Source: an uncultured Ruminiclostridium sp. | GTDB taxonomy: Bacteria; Bacillota; Clostridia; Oscillospirales; Ruminococcaceae | Direction of reading: 5' to 3' | DNA: 22,344 bases | Assembly: GCA_910588335.1 (NCBI GenBank) | Contig: CAJUQV010000016.1 | Coordinates: forward strand, 54,121-76,464 | In this document: in pieces, positions 15,139 to 22,340 of the stretch | How the letters are laid out: every line of letters begins with the position of its first letter | How positions within the stretch are numbered: the first letter of the stretch is position 1 | Position numbers and translations under genes: made by a program | Notes under the pieces: model-generated | Told to the model about the DNA's origin: nothing | What the model saw: only the letters and a program-made list of their open reading frames with translations | Database searches by the model: none

Positions 15139-15166
15139 ATTATATCACTTTTTTCTGTCTTGTCAA
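15139..15166 (-). promoter_or_regulatory. Sigma-A promoter of htpG
   Basis: Leftward TTGACA (15166-15161), 16-bp spacer, TATAAT (15144-15139), both exact consensus. The CIRCE element begins 4 bp downstream, so HrcA binding would block initiation. Confidence 0.92.
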
Positions 15167-15271
15167 TGGGAAAATGTGAAAATTACTTGAAAAATGAACA
15201 AATCACCAAAAAACGTTGAAAAAAATAATAAAAGCCGCCGTACAATCAAGGCAATGCCCCCAAACAATTAT

Positions 15272-15312
15272 GAAAACAAAAGCCCGACGGGAATAAAAAA
15301 ATCACGTCGGGC
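15272..15312 (-). terminator. Terminator of the signal-peptidase-like gene
   Basis: Read leftward: GCCCGACG (15312-15305), 15-nt loop, CGTCGGGC (15289-15282), then TTTTGTTTTC. It starts 12 nt after the stop codon. Confidence 0.85.
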
Positions 15313-15323
15313 GCTAAACAAAA

Positions 15324-16439
15324 TTATTTGCTTTTTTCAATGCTTTTTAAGATGTCGTCAATATCATAGTGAGAATCGTCGCTTTCCTCCTGCAAAAGAC
15401 TGTCAAGGCGGCTCACGCGCGGAGCCAGCTTAGGTGGATTTCTTTTCGGAGGGTCATAGCGTCTTATTTCCTCCCGTTCCGGACGCGGGGGAGGCTCGGC
15501 GGGTCTTCGCTGTTCGGACTGCGCCTCGTCGGGACGGCGGAACATATTTCTGGTGTCCGCCTCGTCAAATATAGCAGGCCGCGCAAACGATTCCCGATCG
15601 TTTCGGGGGAATCGTTCACGGGGAGGAGGGGCGTTTCGCTGCGGTTCGGGCTGTATTTGGGACGGCCTTTCGGAAAAGACGGCTCCGGCCAGATGCTTGG
15701 CTCTCGTTTCCTGTATAAGCTTATCAATATCTCTTTCGGAGACCGGGATATGCTCCTCCTGTTTTGGCGAAGGAGCCTTTCGCGGTGGGGTAAACAGACC
15801 CGCTTCCTCCATCAGGCGCTCTCTTTCATAAGAAAAAGCGGGACGTTCTTCGGAGGGGATATAATCCTGCCGCGGGAGGTAGGTTGGTATATCGTCCTGT
15901 TTTTTCACCGTTTCAAACTCCGACTGAGCGTCTTTCCGCTTCATAGAAGCAATAACCTCAAAAACGATAAAAGCCGCACATGGCAGCACTGCGATAAAGC
16001 AGACTCCGGCGGGGGACAGGGCAAAAGAAACAAGGCTGCCCAAAATATTGGAATAATAAATTCCCTTTCCTAAAATATGACTCTGACCTATTGTCATTTC
16101 CTCATCCAGATCGTTTTTGATTTTAAAGGTATAAACCCCGTCGTCAAGTTTAGCTTCCCTTACCTCTCCTATTCTTGTTTTTTCTTCGTCGTCGGAAAAA
16201 ATAATAATATTGCCCGGCGCAATATTTTCCGCGTCTTCCTGTTCGGTAATAAGGGCGGTTCCGTTTTTCACAAGCGAAAACGCATCGGTTTCCACCAAGT
16301 ATATTCGGCGGGAAAAAATTTTAGGGGCGCTCTCGCCGCTGAAAATAATCGAAGCAATCAGCAGAAACGCCGCCGCCAAAAGCAAAATTACATCGATAGC
16401 TATAAATACCGCCGAAAAGATTTTAGAATTTCTTTTTAT
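15324..16439 (-). CDS. Signal peptidase I (SipW)-like membrane protein, catalytic residues apparently lost, long Pro/Arg-rich tail
   Basis: Two membrane helices enclose a short extracytoplasmic beta-domain that follows the SipW/archaeal signal peptidase layout: NGTALIT, APGNIIIFSDDEEKTRIGEV, then KIKNDLDEEMTIGQSHILGK and a second helix. However, the SxMxP serine motif, the THR/THK motif and the GDxN motif are not found; the places read AFSLV, TRIGEV and KNDLDE. The cytoplasmic C-terminal tail of ~200 residues is rich in Pro, Arg and Glu and ends DDILKSIEKSK. Start: the first standard start codon in frame is TTG 16385, but it lies inside the first helix and lacks a ribosome site. Translating upstream restores a basic signal-anchor N-terminus (KIKRNSKIF) that begins at ATA 16439, 7 nt after GAGGTG. 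Either AUA is used or one A in the A-run is miscounted, which would join the GTG at 16449. Confidence 0.7.
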   Translation of the reverse strand: MKRNSKIFSAVFIAIDVILLLAAAFLLIASIIFSGESAPKIFSRRIYLVETDAFSLVKNGTALITEQEDAENIAPGNIIIFSDDEEKTRIGEVREAKLDDGVYTFKIKNDLDEEMTIGQSHILGKGIYYSNILGSLVSFALSPAGVCFIAVLPCAAFIVFEVIASMKRKDAQSEFETVKKQDDIPTYLPRQDYIPSEERPAFSYERERLMEEAGLFTPPRKAPSPKQEEHIPVSERDIDKLIQETRAKHLAGAVFSERPSQIQPEPQRNAPPPRERFPRNDRESFARPAIFDEADTRNMFRRPDEAQSEQRRPAEPPPRPEREEIRRYDPPKRNPPKLAPRVSRLDSLLQEESDDSHYDIDDILKSIEKSK

Positions 16440-16456
16440 TTTTATTCACCTCGTTC

Positions 16457-16484
16457 TTGACAATTGCAAAAAAAATGGTATAAT
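16457..16484 (+). promoter_or_regulatory. Sigma-A promoter of tRNA-Thr
   Basis: TTGACA 16457-16462, 16-bp spacer, TATAAT 16479-16484, with TG two bases upstream of the -10. It points right to the tRNA at 16594. It lies inside the leader of the divergent gene. Confidence 0.85.
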
Positions 16485-16528
16485 ATTATTGTGGATTTTT
16501 TAATACAGAAAATTATGGGGTCATTGAT

Positions 16529-16557
16529 ATTGTACCACAAATTTTCTTTTATTGCAA
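16529..16557 (-). promoter_or_regulatory. Promoter of the signal-peptidase-like gene
   Basis: Leftward TTGCAA (16557-16552), 17-bp spacer, TACAAT (16534-16529), extended TGG before the -10. It faces the tRNA-Thr promoter, so the two divergent transcripts overlap by about 30 nt. Confidence 0.7.
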
Positions 16558-16593
16558 GGGGATTGAGATTTTTTATTTTATTTACAATTTAAT

Positions 16594-16669
16594 GCTGGTG
16601 TAGCTCAGTCGGTAGAGCAGCGCATTCGTAATGCGCAGGTCGGGGGTTCGAGTCCGTTCACCAGCTCCA
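16594..16669 (+). tRNA. tRNA-Thr (anticodon CGU)
   Basis: The acceptor GCTGGTG (16594-16600) pairs with CACCAGC (16659-16665); discriminator U, encoded CCA at 16667-16669; D-arm TAGCTCAGTCGGTAGAGCA and T-arm GGGGTTCGAGTCC are present; the anticodon loop TTCGTAA gives CGU at 16627-16629. An accessory region begins right after it; tRNA 3' ends are common integration sites. Confidence 0.97.
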
Positions 16670-16674
16670 AGTTT

Positions 16675-16720
16675 AAAGCTATATTTTTAGTGTGAATTGC
16701 ACAAAGAATATAGCTTTTTC
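16675..16720 (+). terminator. Terminator of tRNA-Thr
   Basis: AAAGCTATATT (16675-16685) pairs with AATATAGCTTT (16707-16717), 11 bp, with an inner TGTG/CACA stem, followed by a T-rich end. Confidence 0.8.
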
Positions 16721-16726
16721 TTTACC

Positions 16727-16767
16727 AACAGTTAACCGCAGTTTCAAACAACCTGCAGTTAGCTGTT
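16727..16767. repeat. Imperfect inverted repeat at island edge
   Basis: 15-nt arms 16727-16741 and 16753-16767 with one G-U pair and one mismatch, 11-nt loop. It lies between the tRNA terminator and the recombinase remnant; possibly part of the element's end. Confidence 0.5.
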
Positions 16768-16780
16768 TAGAGAAAATAAA

Positions 16781-16993
16781 ATGAACAAGTTTAAAATAGC
16801 AGCTTATTGCAAAGTAAGCACTAATTATGAAGAGCAGAAATCAAGTCTTGAAACACAGATTCCTTATTACGTAAAAGTTATTACAGAGAATGAGGATTGG
16901 CAACTTATGAAAAACTAAGCCGACTGTGCTTTAGGAGTGCAGATAAAAAAGCGTCCTAAGTTCATGAAGATCGCCAATGTATGTAAAGCCTAA
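16781..16993 (+). pseudogene. Serine recombinase remnant (N-terminal resolvase domain)
   Basis: ATG 16781 begins MNKFKIAAYCKVSTNYEEQ, the N-terminus of large serine recombinases of clostridial integrative elements (normally YCRVSTxxEEQ). The catalytic Ser (residue 13) is kept but the conserved Arg before it is Lys. After NEDWQLMKN there is a TAA at 16916-16918; the same frame then resumes with KKRPKFMKIANVCKA, the sequence expected soon after, before a second stop at 16991-16993. The segment between (normally ADEGISGT-like) is garbled, and everything after residue ~70 is lost. Non-functional; marks a decayed integrative element next to tRNA-Thr. Confidence 0.85.
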
Positions 16994-17122
16994 TTGCGCA
17001 TAAACGCCAGCTTACATAAAATTTACAAGATTCCTATTGAAAAACTTACATAAAAGGAGTATAATTAATGTGGAATAATTTACTACAAAACATAGTTTTG
17101 CTCTTGATAAGGAAGTGATATA

Positions 17123-17170
17123 ATGGCTTTAACAACAGCAACGAAAATCGCTTATGATAGCGATAGGTAA
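17123..17170 (+). pseudogene. 5' stub of a second element gene, cut by the intron
   Basis: ATG 17123 behind AAGGAAG opens MALTTATKI and then runs into the group II intron end. Some large serine recombinases begin with a similar MALTTATKI-type stretch, so this may be the start of another recombinase into which the intron inserted in opposite orientation. A preceding short stretch (17068-17118, MWNNLLQ then, in another frame, KHSFALDKEVI) is also a scrap. Too short for a firm call. Confidence 0.3.
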
Positions 17171-17205
17171 CCCTTTGATGTCATCTCCAAGTTTTCCCCT
17201 GCTCC

Positions 17206-17239
17206 ACACCATGCGTGCGACTTTCGCCGCACACGGCGT
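17206..17239 (-). ncRNA. Group II intron domain V
   Basis: A 34-nt hairpin with a GAAA tetraloop: the inner stem TGCGGC/GTCGCA closes the loop, a 2-nt bulge follows, and the outer stem pairs CGCCGTG with CATGGTG. It lies about 57 nt after the end of the HNH domain reading frame and before domain VI, as expected. Confidence 0.85.
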
Positions 17240-17295
17240 TCCATCAATATTACAATTTCATCGGATTGGTATCACTTTCAAAGTTTTGAAAACAA

Positions 17296-18785
17296 TTAAA
17301 TTGCGTAATTACCCGCTAACATTCGGAGCTTATTTATTTTATCCAGTTGAGATTTATCGGGTTTAATTTTGTCAAGATATGCTTGTAACGTTTCGGGTTT
17401 TGTCGCGTGTATCAGCTTGTGAACGTCGATATGGACAATAATGAGATTTTTGTATTCGTCTGTACCGCCCTGACTTAACGGCTTTTTATGGTGACAATGG
17501 ACTTCATCAATCCAAAAAACTGAATTGACATACAATCAAGACTTATATTCGTTGCGTATCGGTAGTAACTATGTATACCGAAAATCATTGAATTGTATTG
17601 ATAAATATTCTTTATTTCATCTTCTGTATTCTTGCGAAATTCGATAGCCTTAATCTGTTCCTTCAATTTCTCAGTTTCACACTTTACGGCTTTGTCGGAC
17701 ATATGCGACCTTACAACAAATTTTTCTCCTTTCCAAACTGCTTTTAATTTAAACCCTAAAAATTCAGAATAATGCTTTTTAAGATTAACAACCTTTGACT
17801 TTTCTTCGCTCATTCCCATCGATAATCTGTCTTTAAGCCACTGCTTTACGGCAGTGAAAACCTTATTTGCGTCACTCCGTTTCCGACAGAATATTTTAAA
17901 ATCGTCCGCATACCTTACGATATACATTTCCTTCAATCTGCTTTTTCTGAGTGTCCTATACACAACACCTTTATTCGCCGTGCCGTTTGCCGCATAAATC
18001 ATTTTATATTCATTGTGCGTCGGCATATTTTCCCACTGGCTGCTTATCCACCAATCCAACTCATTCAACGCGATATTAGCCAATAATGGCGATAAGATGC
18101 CGCCTTGAGGTGTGCCTTTTGTCGGATATTGTGTACTACCGTCGGGCATTACAACAGGTGCTTTCAGCATTTCCTTGATTACGCAGATTAGTTGTTTATC
18201 TCGTATTCCCAAAGTCCACATTTGACGTGTCAGCTTTGAATGATTGACATTATCGAAAAATCCCTTGATATCAACATTCACAACAAAATGTAAATTCTGT
18301 TGTTGTATCATCTTATAGCATTGCGCCAGTGCGTGTTCTGCCGACCGATTAGCTCTGAAACCGTTACTACGTTCGTGAAATTTTGCCTCGCAAATCGGCT
18401 CTAAAACTTGTAAAATGCATTGCTGCACCAATCGGTCAACTATGGTCGGTATTCCCAGAGGTCTGGTTTTCCCATTCGGCTTTGGGATTTCCACTCGTTT
18501 TACGGGCTTAGGCTTGTAGAATTTGAGTTTTCTCTGAATTATCTCAACGAGTTTTTCGGTGGACAGCCTTTCTATATCCTTTATACTTAACTTGTCCACC
18601 CCGCTTGTGTAACTGCCGGAATTGCGTTTAATGTTCCTATACGAAAGCCTAATATTTTCCTCAGAAGAGATTGTCTCCATGAGGTTTGTGAAAACATCAC
18701 CCTGTTTGCTTTTAGCATACAAATCATCAAAGCAATCCTACAAGTCATAATATTCCGAATATCTTAGCTTGTTTTTCTTTGTCAT
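17296..18785 (-). pseudogene. ltrA: Group II intron reverse transcriptase/maturase with HNH domain (broken)
   Basis: ATG 18785 (behind GGGGGGAG) begins MTKKNKLRYSEYYDL, then hits TAG at 18740-18738; the same frame continues DCFDDLYAKSKQGDVF. Relatives have Gln at this place (YYDMQ-type), so CAG changed to TAG. The reverse transcriptase core is otherwise intact: RPLGIPTIVDRLVQQ, GFRANRSAEHA, VNVDIKGFFDNVNH, PTKGTPQGGILSPLLANI and the catalytic YADD. After RYATNISLDC a deletion of roughly 100-130 codons with a frameshift joins, near 17510-17530, to WIDEVHCHHKKPLSQGG, the HNH endonuclease domain, which then runs to TAA at 17296. The maturase/DNA-binding segment is therefore missing and the protein cannot be complete. 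Confidence 0.88.
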
Positions 18786-18823
18786 GCGCAACTCCCCCCT
18801 TCGGGTTTGTTTTTCTTAGTCAT
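18782..18823 (-). CDS. Possible 13-codon leader peptide of the intron protein
   Basis: ATG 18823 encodes MTKKNKPEGGSCA; its TGA overlaps the intron protein's ATG (ATGA at 18785-18782). The first 17 nt are a one-mismatch copy of the first 17 nt of the intron protein gene (18807-18823 against 18769-18785). It could be a translation-coupling leader or a duplication scar. No good ribosome site. Confidence 0.3.
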   Translation of the reverse strand: MTKKNKPEGGSCA

Positions 18824-19009
18824 ACTCGAAGCTATGAATTTTAATACCTATGATTACTTTTGCAATACTGACTTGTGGCTGTTCCTCCGTTTTCCATTAC
18901 AGAAAACATCAACGGTAATGCCACTACTTTGCCCACAATCAAAACGGCTTATTTTTCTTCGTCCGTACCGCTTACGCGTATTGTAGGCTGCCACGTTCCG
19001 ATAATCCTA
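18824..19009. other. Unassigned junction sequence
   Basis: Open on the plus strand from GTG 18875 and in frame with the methylase remnant, but its translation (for example SITENINGNATTLPTIKTAY) does not resemble the N-terminal SAM-binding part of that family. Probably a junction between deleted elements. Confidence 0.35.
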
Positions 19010-19442
19010 TCTTTTGACAATATGTACAGCAACTACATCTGTCATGTTGCATGGTTTGGCTCGGAAGAGTCTTCGCAAGAAAAAATCATTCAATATATTC
19101 AACAGTACAATAACATGGATATAGACGAAAATAACTATATGACCGACAACTTTGCTAATACATATTTTAGCAGAAGTGATTGCAGCAAGATCGGTTTTAT
19201 CCGTGAGGATATTGAAAAGGAGTATGCTGCCCGTAAAATTAATGATCGCGAAAGAGCACTGCTTATCACTTCGTTACTTTATGCAATGGACAAGATTGCG
19301 AATACTTGCGGTCATTATGACGCATACCGTAAAGGCGTTGAATTCGAAAAACACCTTGCGCTTTGCCGTGCCTGTTCCCGAAAAGTGCAACAATCCAAAT
19401 AACGCTTGCTTCAATACTGATGCGAATGCTCATGTGCGGTAA
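19010..19442 (+). pseudogene. D12-class DNA adenine methylase remnant
   Basis: From about 19010 the frame reads SFDNMYSNYICHVAWFG, then later NYMTDNFANTYFSRSDC, KIGFIREDIEKEY and LLYAMDKIANTCGHYDAYRK, the middle segment of D12-class (MethyltransfD12) N6-adenine methylases, which lies between the SAM-binding motif and the DPPY motif. The N-terminal part with the FxGxG motif is absent. A frameshift near 19350 moves the frame to the expected continuation FAVPVPEKCNNPNNACFNTD, which stops at TAA 19440-19442 before DPPY. Both catalytic motifs are lost, so the product cannot methylate DNA. Confidence 0.8.
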
Positions 19443-19535
19443 AGTAACACGCAAGAATTTGAAAGACAGTAGCCCTTACTATTCTGTTTTAACTTACAGT
19501 TAATTTTATAAACAGTAAATTTAACAACCGTTCCA

Positions 19536-19564
19536 TTGTGCCTTGAAATTCTCTTTGGTATGAT
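19536..19564 (+). promoter_or_regulatory. Probable promoter of the HTH remnant
   Basis: TTGTGC 19536-19541, 17-bp spacer, TATGAT 19559-19564 with extended TGG. It precedes an AAAGGAGG site (19573-19580) and ATG 19588. Confidence 0.5.
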
Positions 19565-19587
19565 AGAAATACAAAGGAGGTTTGCTT

Positions 19588-19712
19588 ATGAAAATCAAAT
19601 TATTCGAGAAAAACGGAAAGAATTATCATTAACACAAGAACAAATTGCCGAGCTTTTAGGAGTATCCACCCCGGCTGTAAACAAGTGGGAAAAAGGAGTT
19701 TCCCGTAGTTAA
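19588..19712 (+). pseudogene. Cro/C1-type HTH regulator remnant
   Basis: Good ribosome site AAAGGAGG 7 nt before ATG 19588, but that frame stops after 13 codons. The frame one base earlier reads IIREKRKELSLTQEQIAELL then GVSTPAVNKWEKGVS, a standard XRE helix-turn-helix, ending at TAA 19710. Loss of one base near the start (ATGAAAATC where ATGGAAAATC is expected) and loss of the C-terminus make it a pseudogene. Confidence 0.8.
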
Positions 19713-19767
19713 AGATACCACACCAGATATAACAACACCACGCTTATACATGACTCGTTGATGCTTG

Positions 19768-19813
19768 AAAAGACAGGCGTTTTCACAGTTTTATGTGGAT
19801 GCCTGTCTTTTTT
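19768..19813 (+). terminator. Rho-independent terminator
   Basis: AAAAGACAGGC (19768-19778) pairs with GCCTGTCTTTT (19801-19811), an 11-bp stem with a 22-nt loop and six T at the end. It separates the HTH remnant from the intact regulator. Confidence 0.85.
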
Positions 19814-19839
19814 GAACAAATAAAGTTTATATCGATGGA

Positions 19840-19868
19840 TTGAAAAAATCACATTTTCGTGATAGAAT
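19840..19868 (+). promoter_or_regulatory. Promoter of the HTH-DUF4209-DUF1016 cassette with overlapping palindrome
   Basis: TTGAAA 19840-19845, 17-bp spacer, TAGAAT 19863-19868. An inverted repeat ATCAC-N6-GTGAT (19848-19863) fills the spacer and touches the -10. Placement and symmetry suit an operator for the regulator encoded just downstream (autorepression); this is inference. Confidence 0.7.
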
Positions 19869-19902
19869 AGAAGACAAGGATTCATGGAGCAAGGAGGGAC
19901 AC

Positions 19903-20139
19903 ATGGCTATAACATATAAAAAACTGTTTCACTTGTTGATAGACCGAGGCATCTCGTCCTCTGAACTGACAGAAAAGGCGGGATTTAGCGGTAATATCTT
20001 AACACGAATCAGGCGTGAGCAGTATGTATCATTGGAGAGCATTGAAAAAATTTGCCTTGCTCTGGATTGCAAAGTAGATGACATTCTGGAATTTATACCA
20101 GTTGAAAAGGAAATAGAAGTGTCTAAAAACAAAAATTAA
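19903..20139 (+). CDS. Small Cro/C1-type HTH transcriptional regulator
   Basis: 78 residues from ATG 19903 (MAITYKKLFHLL) behind AAGGAGG with a 6-nt spacer; a longer reading from TTG 19840 would start inside the promoter. The whole protein is one helix-turn-helix domain: SSSELTEKAGFSGNILTRIR (helices 2-3), then YVSLESIEKICLALDCKVDD and a short charged tail, the layout of compact HTH_26-type regulators common in clostridial mobile elements and restriction loci. DNA-binding, cytoplasmic, probably controls its own operon through the palindrome at 19848-19863. The next gene starts 20 nt downstream. Confidence 0.88.
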   Translation: MAITYKKLFHLLIDRGISSSELTEKAGFSGNILTRIRREQYVSLESIEKICLALDCKVDDILEFIPVEKEIEVSKNKN

Positions 20140-20159
20140 GTTATGCAGGAGATTCAATA

Positions 20160-21980
20160 ATGAATATATATCAACTATTAAGCAGAATCATCTCTAACAA
20201 AAAATTTGAATTATCCCCTTCCTTGTTTACTCAAAAAGATAGAGAAAAATTGGACGAAAATGATAGAAATATATTTGATATATTAAAGGATATATCTTCA
20301 CTTGGAAGAGAAATTCATAATTTTGGTGTCGTATTCCATCCGATGTTTGTAATGGCAAATGGACAGCGAACGTTTTCTGTCGATGATCTGACAGATGATG
20401 ATTATAATCTGTTAAAAAGTATAGATTTTGATAAAGTTCCATTATCTTTAAGAACGTTAGTTGCAGATATATTATGGACACAAAAGAAAGAGTTTGCAGT
20501 ATCAAAAATAGCAGCAGAAGCATATTGGGAATTATTCTTATTGTGGTATGAGGATAGTAATGCTATCGGCGCACTTGACATGATAAGAAGAGATGTGTGC
20601 ATATCTCGCCAAACAAAGCAGAATACCTTATATTCAAGGATATGTTCATGGTTTGATGACTTTTTGCTTAATGATTCTGCTAATAGTGATGACTTTTTCT
20701 CTTTAAGAATTATGAAATTATTTGTAGAACAGAAAGACTATAATATTTCTCCTTTATTTTCGGTGATAGATAATATCATTAGAATAAACAATGATAATCC
20801 ATTAAAAATTGAGCAGTCGTATGAGCTAAAGACTCGATGTTTTCACAAGATGAAGAAAGAAGATGTAATAAACAATAATCTTTCTTTGGCAAAATATTAT
20901 GTCGATTTCGCAGGAAAAATTGTTCAGGAAAATAGTCAAGATGCTATAAGGGCGGTGAATTTTTTTCAGAAAGCCATCGCTCTATATCGCAATAACGGAA
21001 ATCCTCAACAAGCAGAGAAAGTCCATAAAAGATTAGTGATGGTTCAAAAATAGATACCAAAGAGTATGGTTCCTCTTTCTGTTGAGTTGGATATAACAAA
21101 ACTTGTGGATAATATAAATGTAAATATGGAAGGACTTACATTCGAGGAAAGTATAATAAGACTAACACAACTGATTATTTTCGACAAAAAAGAAGAAATA
21201 AAGCATAGAGTAATCAAAGAATACAAGGAATATCCTTTATCCCATATGTTTGGTACAAATTTGATAAATGCACAAGGACAAACGATTCTCGTATTACCAC
21301 CTTTAGATATTCAAAATCCAGAAAAGGATGAAGACTTGTTGGAACTGCATATGCACCAGAATGAGCTGAAAAGGTAACGAATTGCAGGGGATATTTTGCT
21401 AAAAAATGTACTTTTCTCGATTAGAAATAATTTTAAAATCGATAATTCTATGATCGAATTTATAATAAAGGACAATCCTATAATTCCAGAAGGGAGAAAC
21501 AAAATCTTTCAAAGTGCAATAGGTATGTTTTTAAGAGGAAGTTTCTATGAAGCAATACATATACTTGCACCTAAAACTGAATACCTTTTTAGAAATATTG
21601 CAAAAGAAGTGGGTGGACTTACAGTTACACTTCAAAATGATGGATCATCAATGGAAAAGGTTTTAAGCTCAATATTTAATTTACCTGAGTTGATAGAGTG
21701 TTATGATAATGATATTTTGTTTTCATTCAAAGGTTTGCTAAATGAACAATCTGGCGCCAATATTAGAAATGAACTTGCACATGGTATTCTTGGTGAAGCT
21801 GCCTGTTCTTCAGGAGCCTGTTTGTATTTTGGTGTTGCAGTAATTAAGCTATTAACATTTACATCTATCCCCTGCCATAAAATTTTTAATAACAGTGAAA
21901 AATTAAAGGAATTCAAGATGCCAAGTAGTGATTCCTTAAAGATTGTTCGTAAAAACCATGAGAAAAATGGAGTTCAATAA
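20160..21980 (+). pseudogene. DUF4209 (HEPN-like) protein interrupted by two in-frame stops
   Basis: One continuous frame of 606 codons from ATG 20160 (AGGAG 8 nt upstream) to TAA 21980, broken only by TAG at codon 298 (21051-21053) and TAA at codon 406 (21375-21377); there is no frameshift. The N-terminal ~300 codons look like the domain that precedes DUF4209 in its relatives; SHMFGTNLINAQGQTILVLP and the C-terminal third (FYEAIHILAPKTEYLFRNIA, then SGANIRNELAHGIL) are DUF4209. RNELAH at codons 536-541 fits the Rx4H motif of HEPN ribonucleases. Contexts MVQK*IPK and ELKR*RIAGD are easiest to read as former Gln codons. Either a recent pseudogene or a product needing stop read-through. Second gene of the HTH cassette; strongly AT-rich compared with the core genes. 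HEPN and a defence role are inference. Confidence 0.8.
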
Positions 21981-21982
21981 TT

Positions 21983-22315
21983 ATGGATAATAAGTTAATG
22001 GATATTGATCAAACTAACATTATCAATCAATTTGTGAAAACAGATGACATCTTAAAGGATATGTGCGGCATCATTGAGTCCTCGCAGAAGGCTGCATATC
22101 AGGCAGTCAATACAACGCTTGTCAGAAGAAACTGGCTTCTTGGATATAGAATCGCCAGTGAAGATATGCAGGATGGAGAGCGCGCAAAGTACGGGGCAGA
22201 AATTATAAAGAAACTTTCTAAAGAACTGTCCGCAGAGTACGGAAAAGGATTTACAAAGACCAACTTATATGCGTTTTATTCATTTTATAAAATGATGTTG
22301 TATAATAAAACTTGA
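21983..22315 (+). pseudogene. DUF1016 (YhcG-type) N-terminal domain, C-terminus cut off
   Basis: ATG 21983 lies 2 nt after the DUF4209 stop, with GGAG 10 nt upstream. About 100 residues match the DUF1016 N-terminal domain: VNTTLVRRNWLLGYRIASED, GAEIIKKLSKELSAEYGKGF, then TKTNLYAFYSFYK. Full-length proteins continue for some 200 more residues with a PD-(D/E)XK nuclease domain. Here the match ends abruptly near 22295 and the frame closes after MMLYNKT at TGA 22313-22315, inside the -35 box of a new promoter. So another element has probably inserted into or replaced the 3' part. YhcG-family genes are frequent in restriction-modification and defence islands. Confidence 0.82.
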
Positions 22316-22340
22316 CACCAAATTCTCAAAGAAGTATAAT
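22312..22340 (+). promoter_or_regulatory. Sigma-A promoter pointing out of the window
   Basis: TTGACA 22312-22317, 17-bp spacer, TATAAT 22335-22340, both exact consensus. It overlaps the end of the truncated DUF1016 frame and must serve a gene beyond the right edge. Confidence 0.88.

Larger units (their letters stand above)
17154..18823 (-). mobile_element. Group II intron, 5'-truncated and decayed
   Basis: Leftward element. It contains a reverse transcriptase/HNH intron-encoded protein remnant, followed by a group II domain V (17206-17239), a domain VI region and a 3' end close to 17154-17163 that reads TTACCTATCGCTATC leftward, typical of this clostridial intron type. Upstream of the protein there are only ~60-180 nt before unrelated sequence (methylase remnant), whereas domains I-III need about 500 nt with a GUGYG start, which I do not find. 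So the ribozyme lacks its 5' half and cannot splice by itself. Exact ends are approximate. Confidence 0.8.

Noticed and set aside
16670..16780. Duplicated 3' end of tRNA-Thr (att repeat)
   Set aside because: No second copy of the tRNA 3' end was found within the window.
21066..21377. Separate 103-residue gene
   Set aside because: It is in the same frame as the genes before and after it and is separated from them only by single stop codons; it is the middle of the DUF4209 gene.
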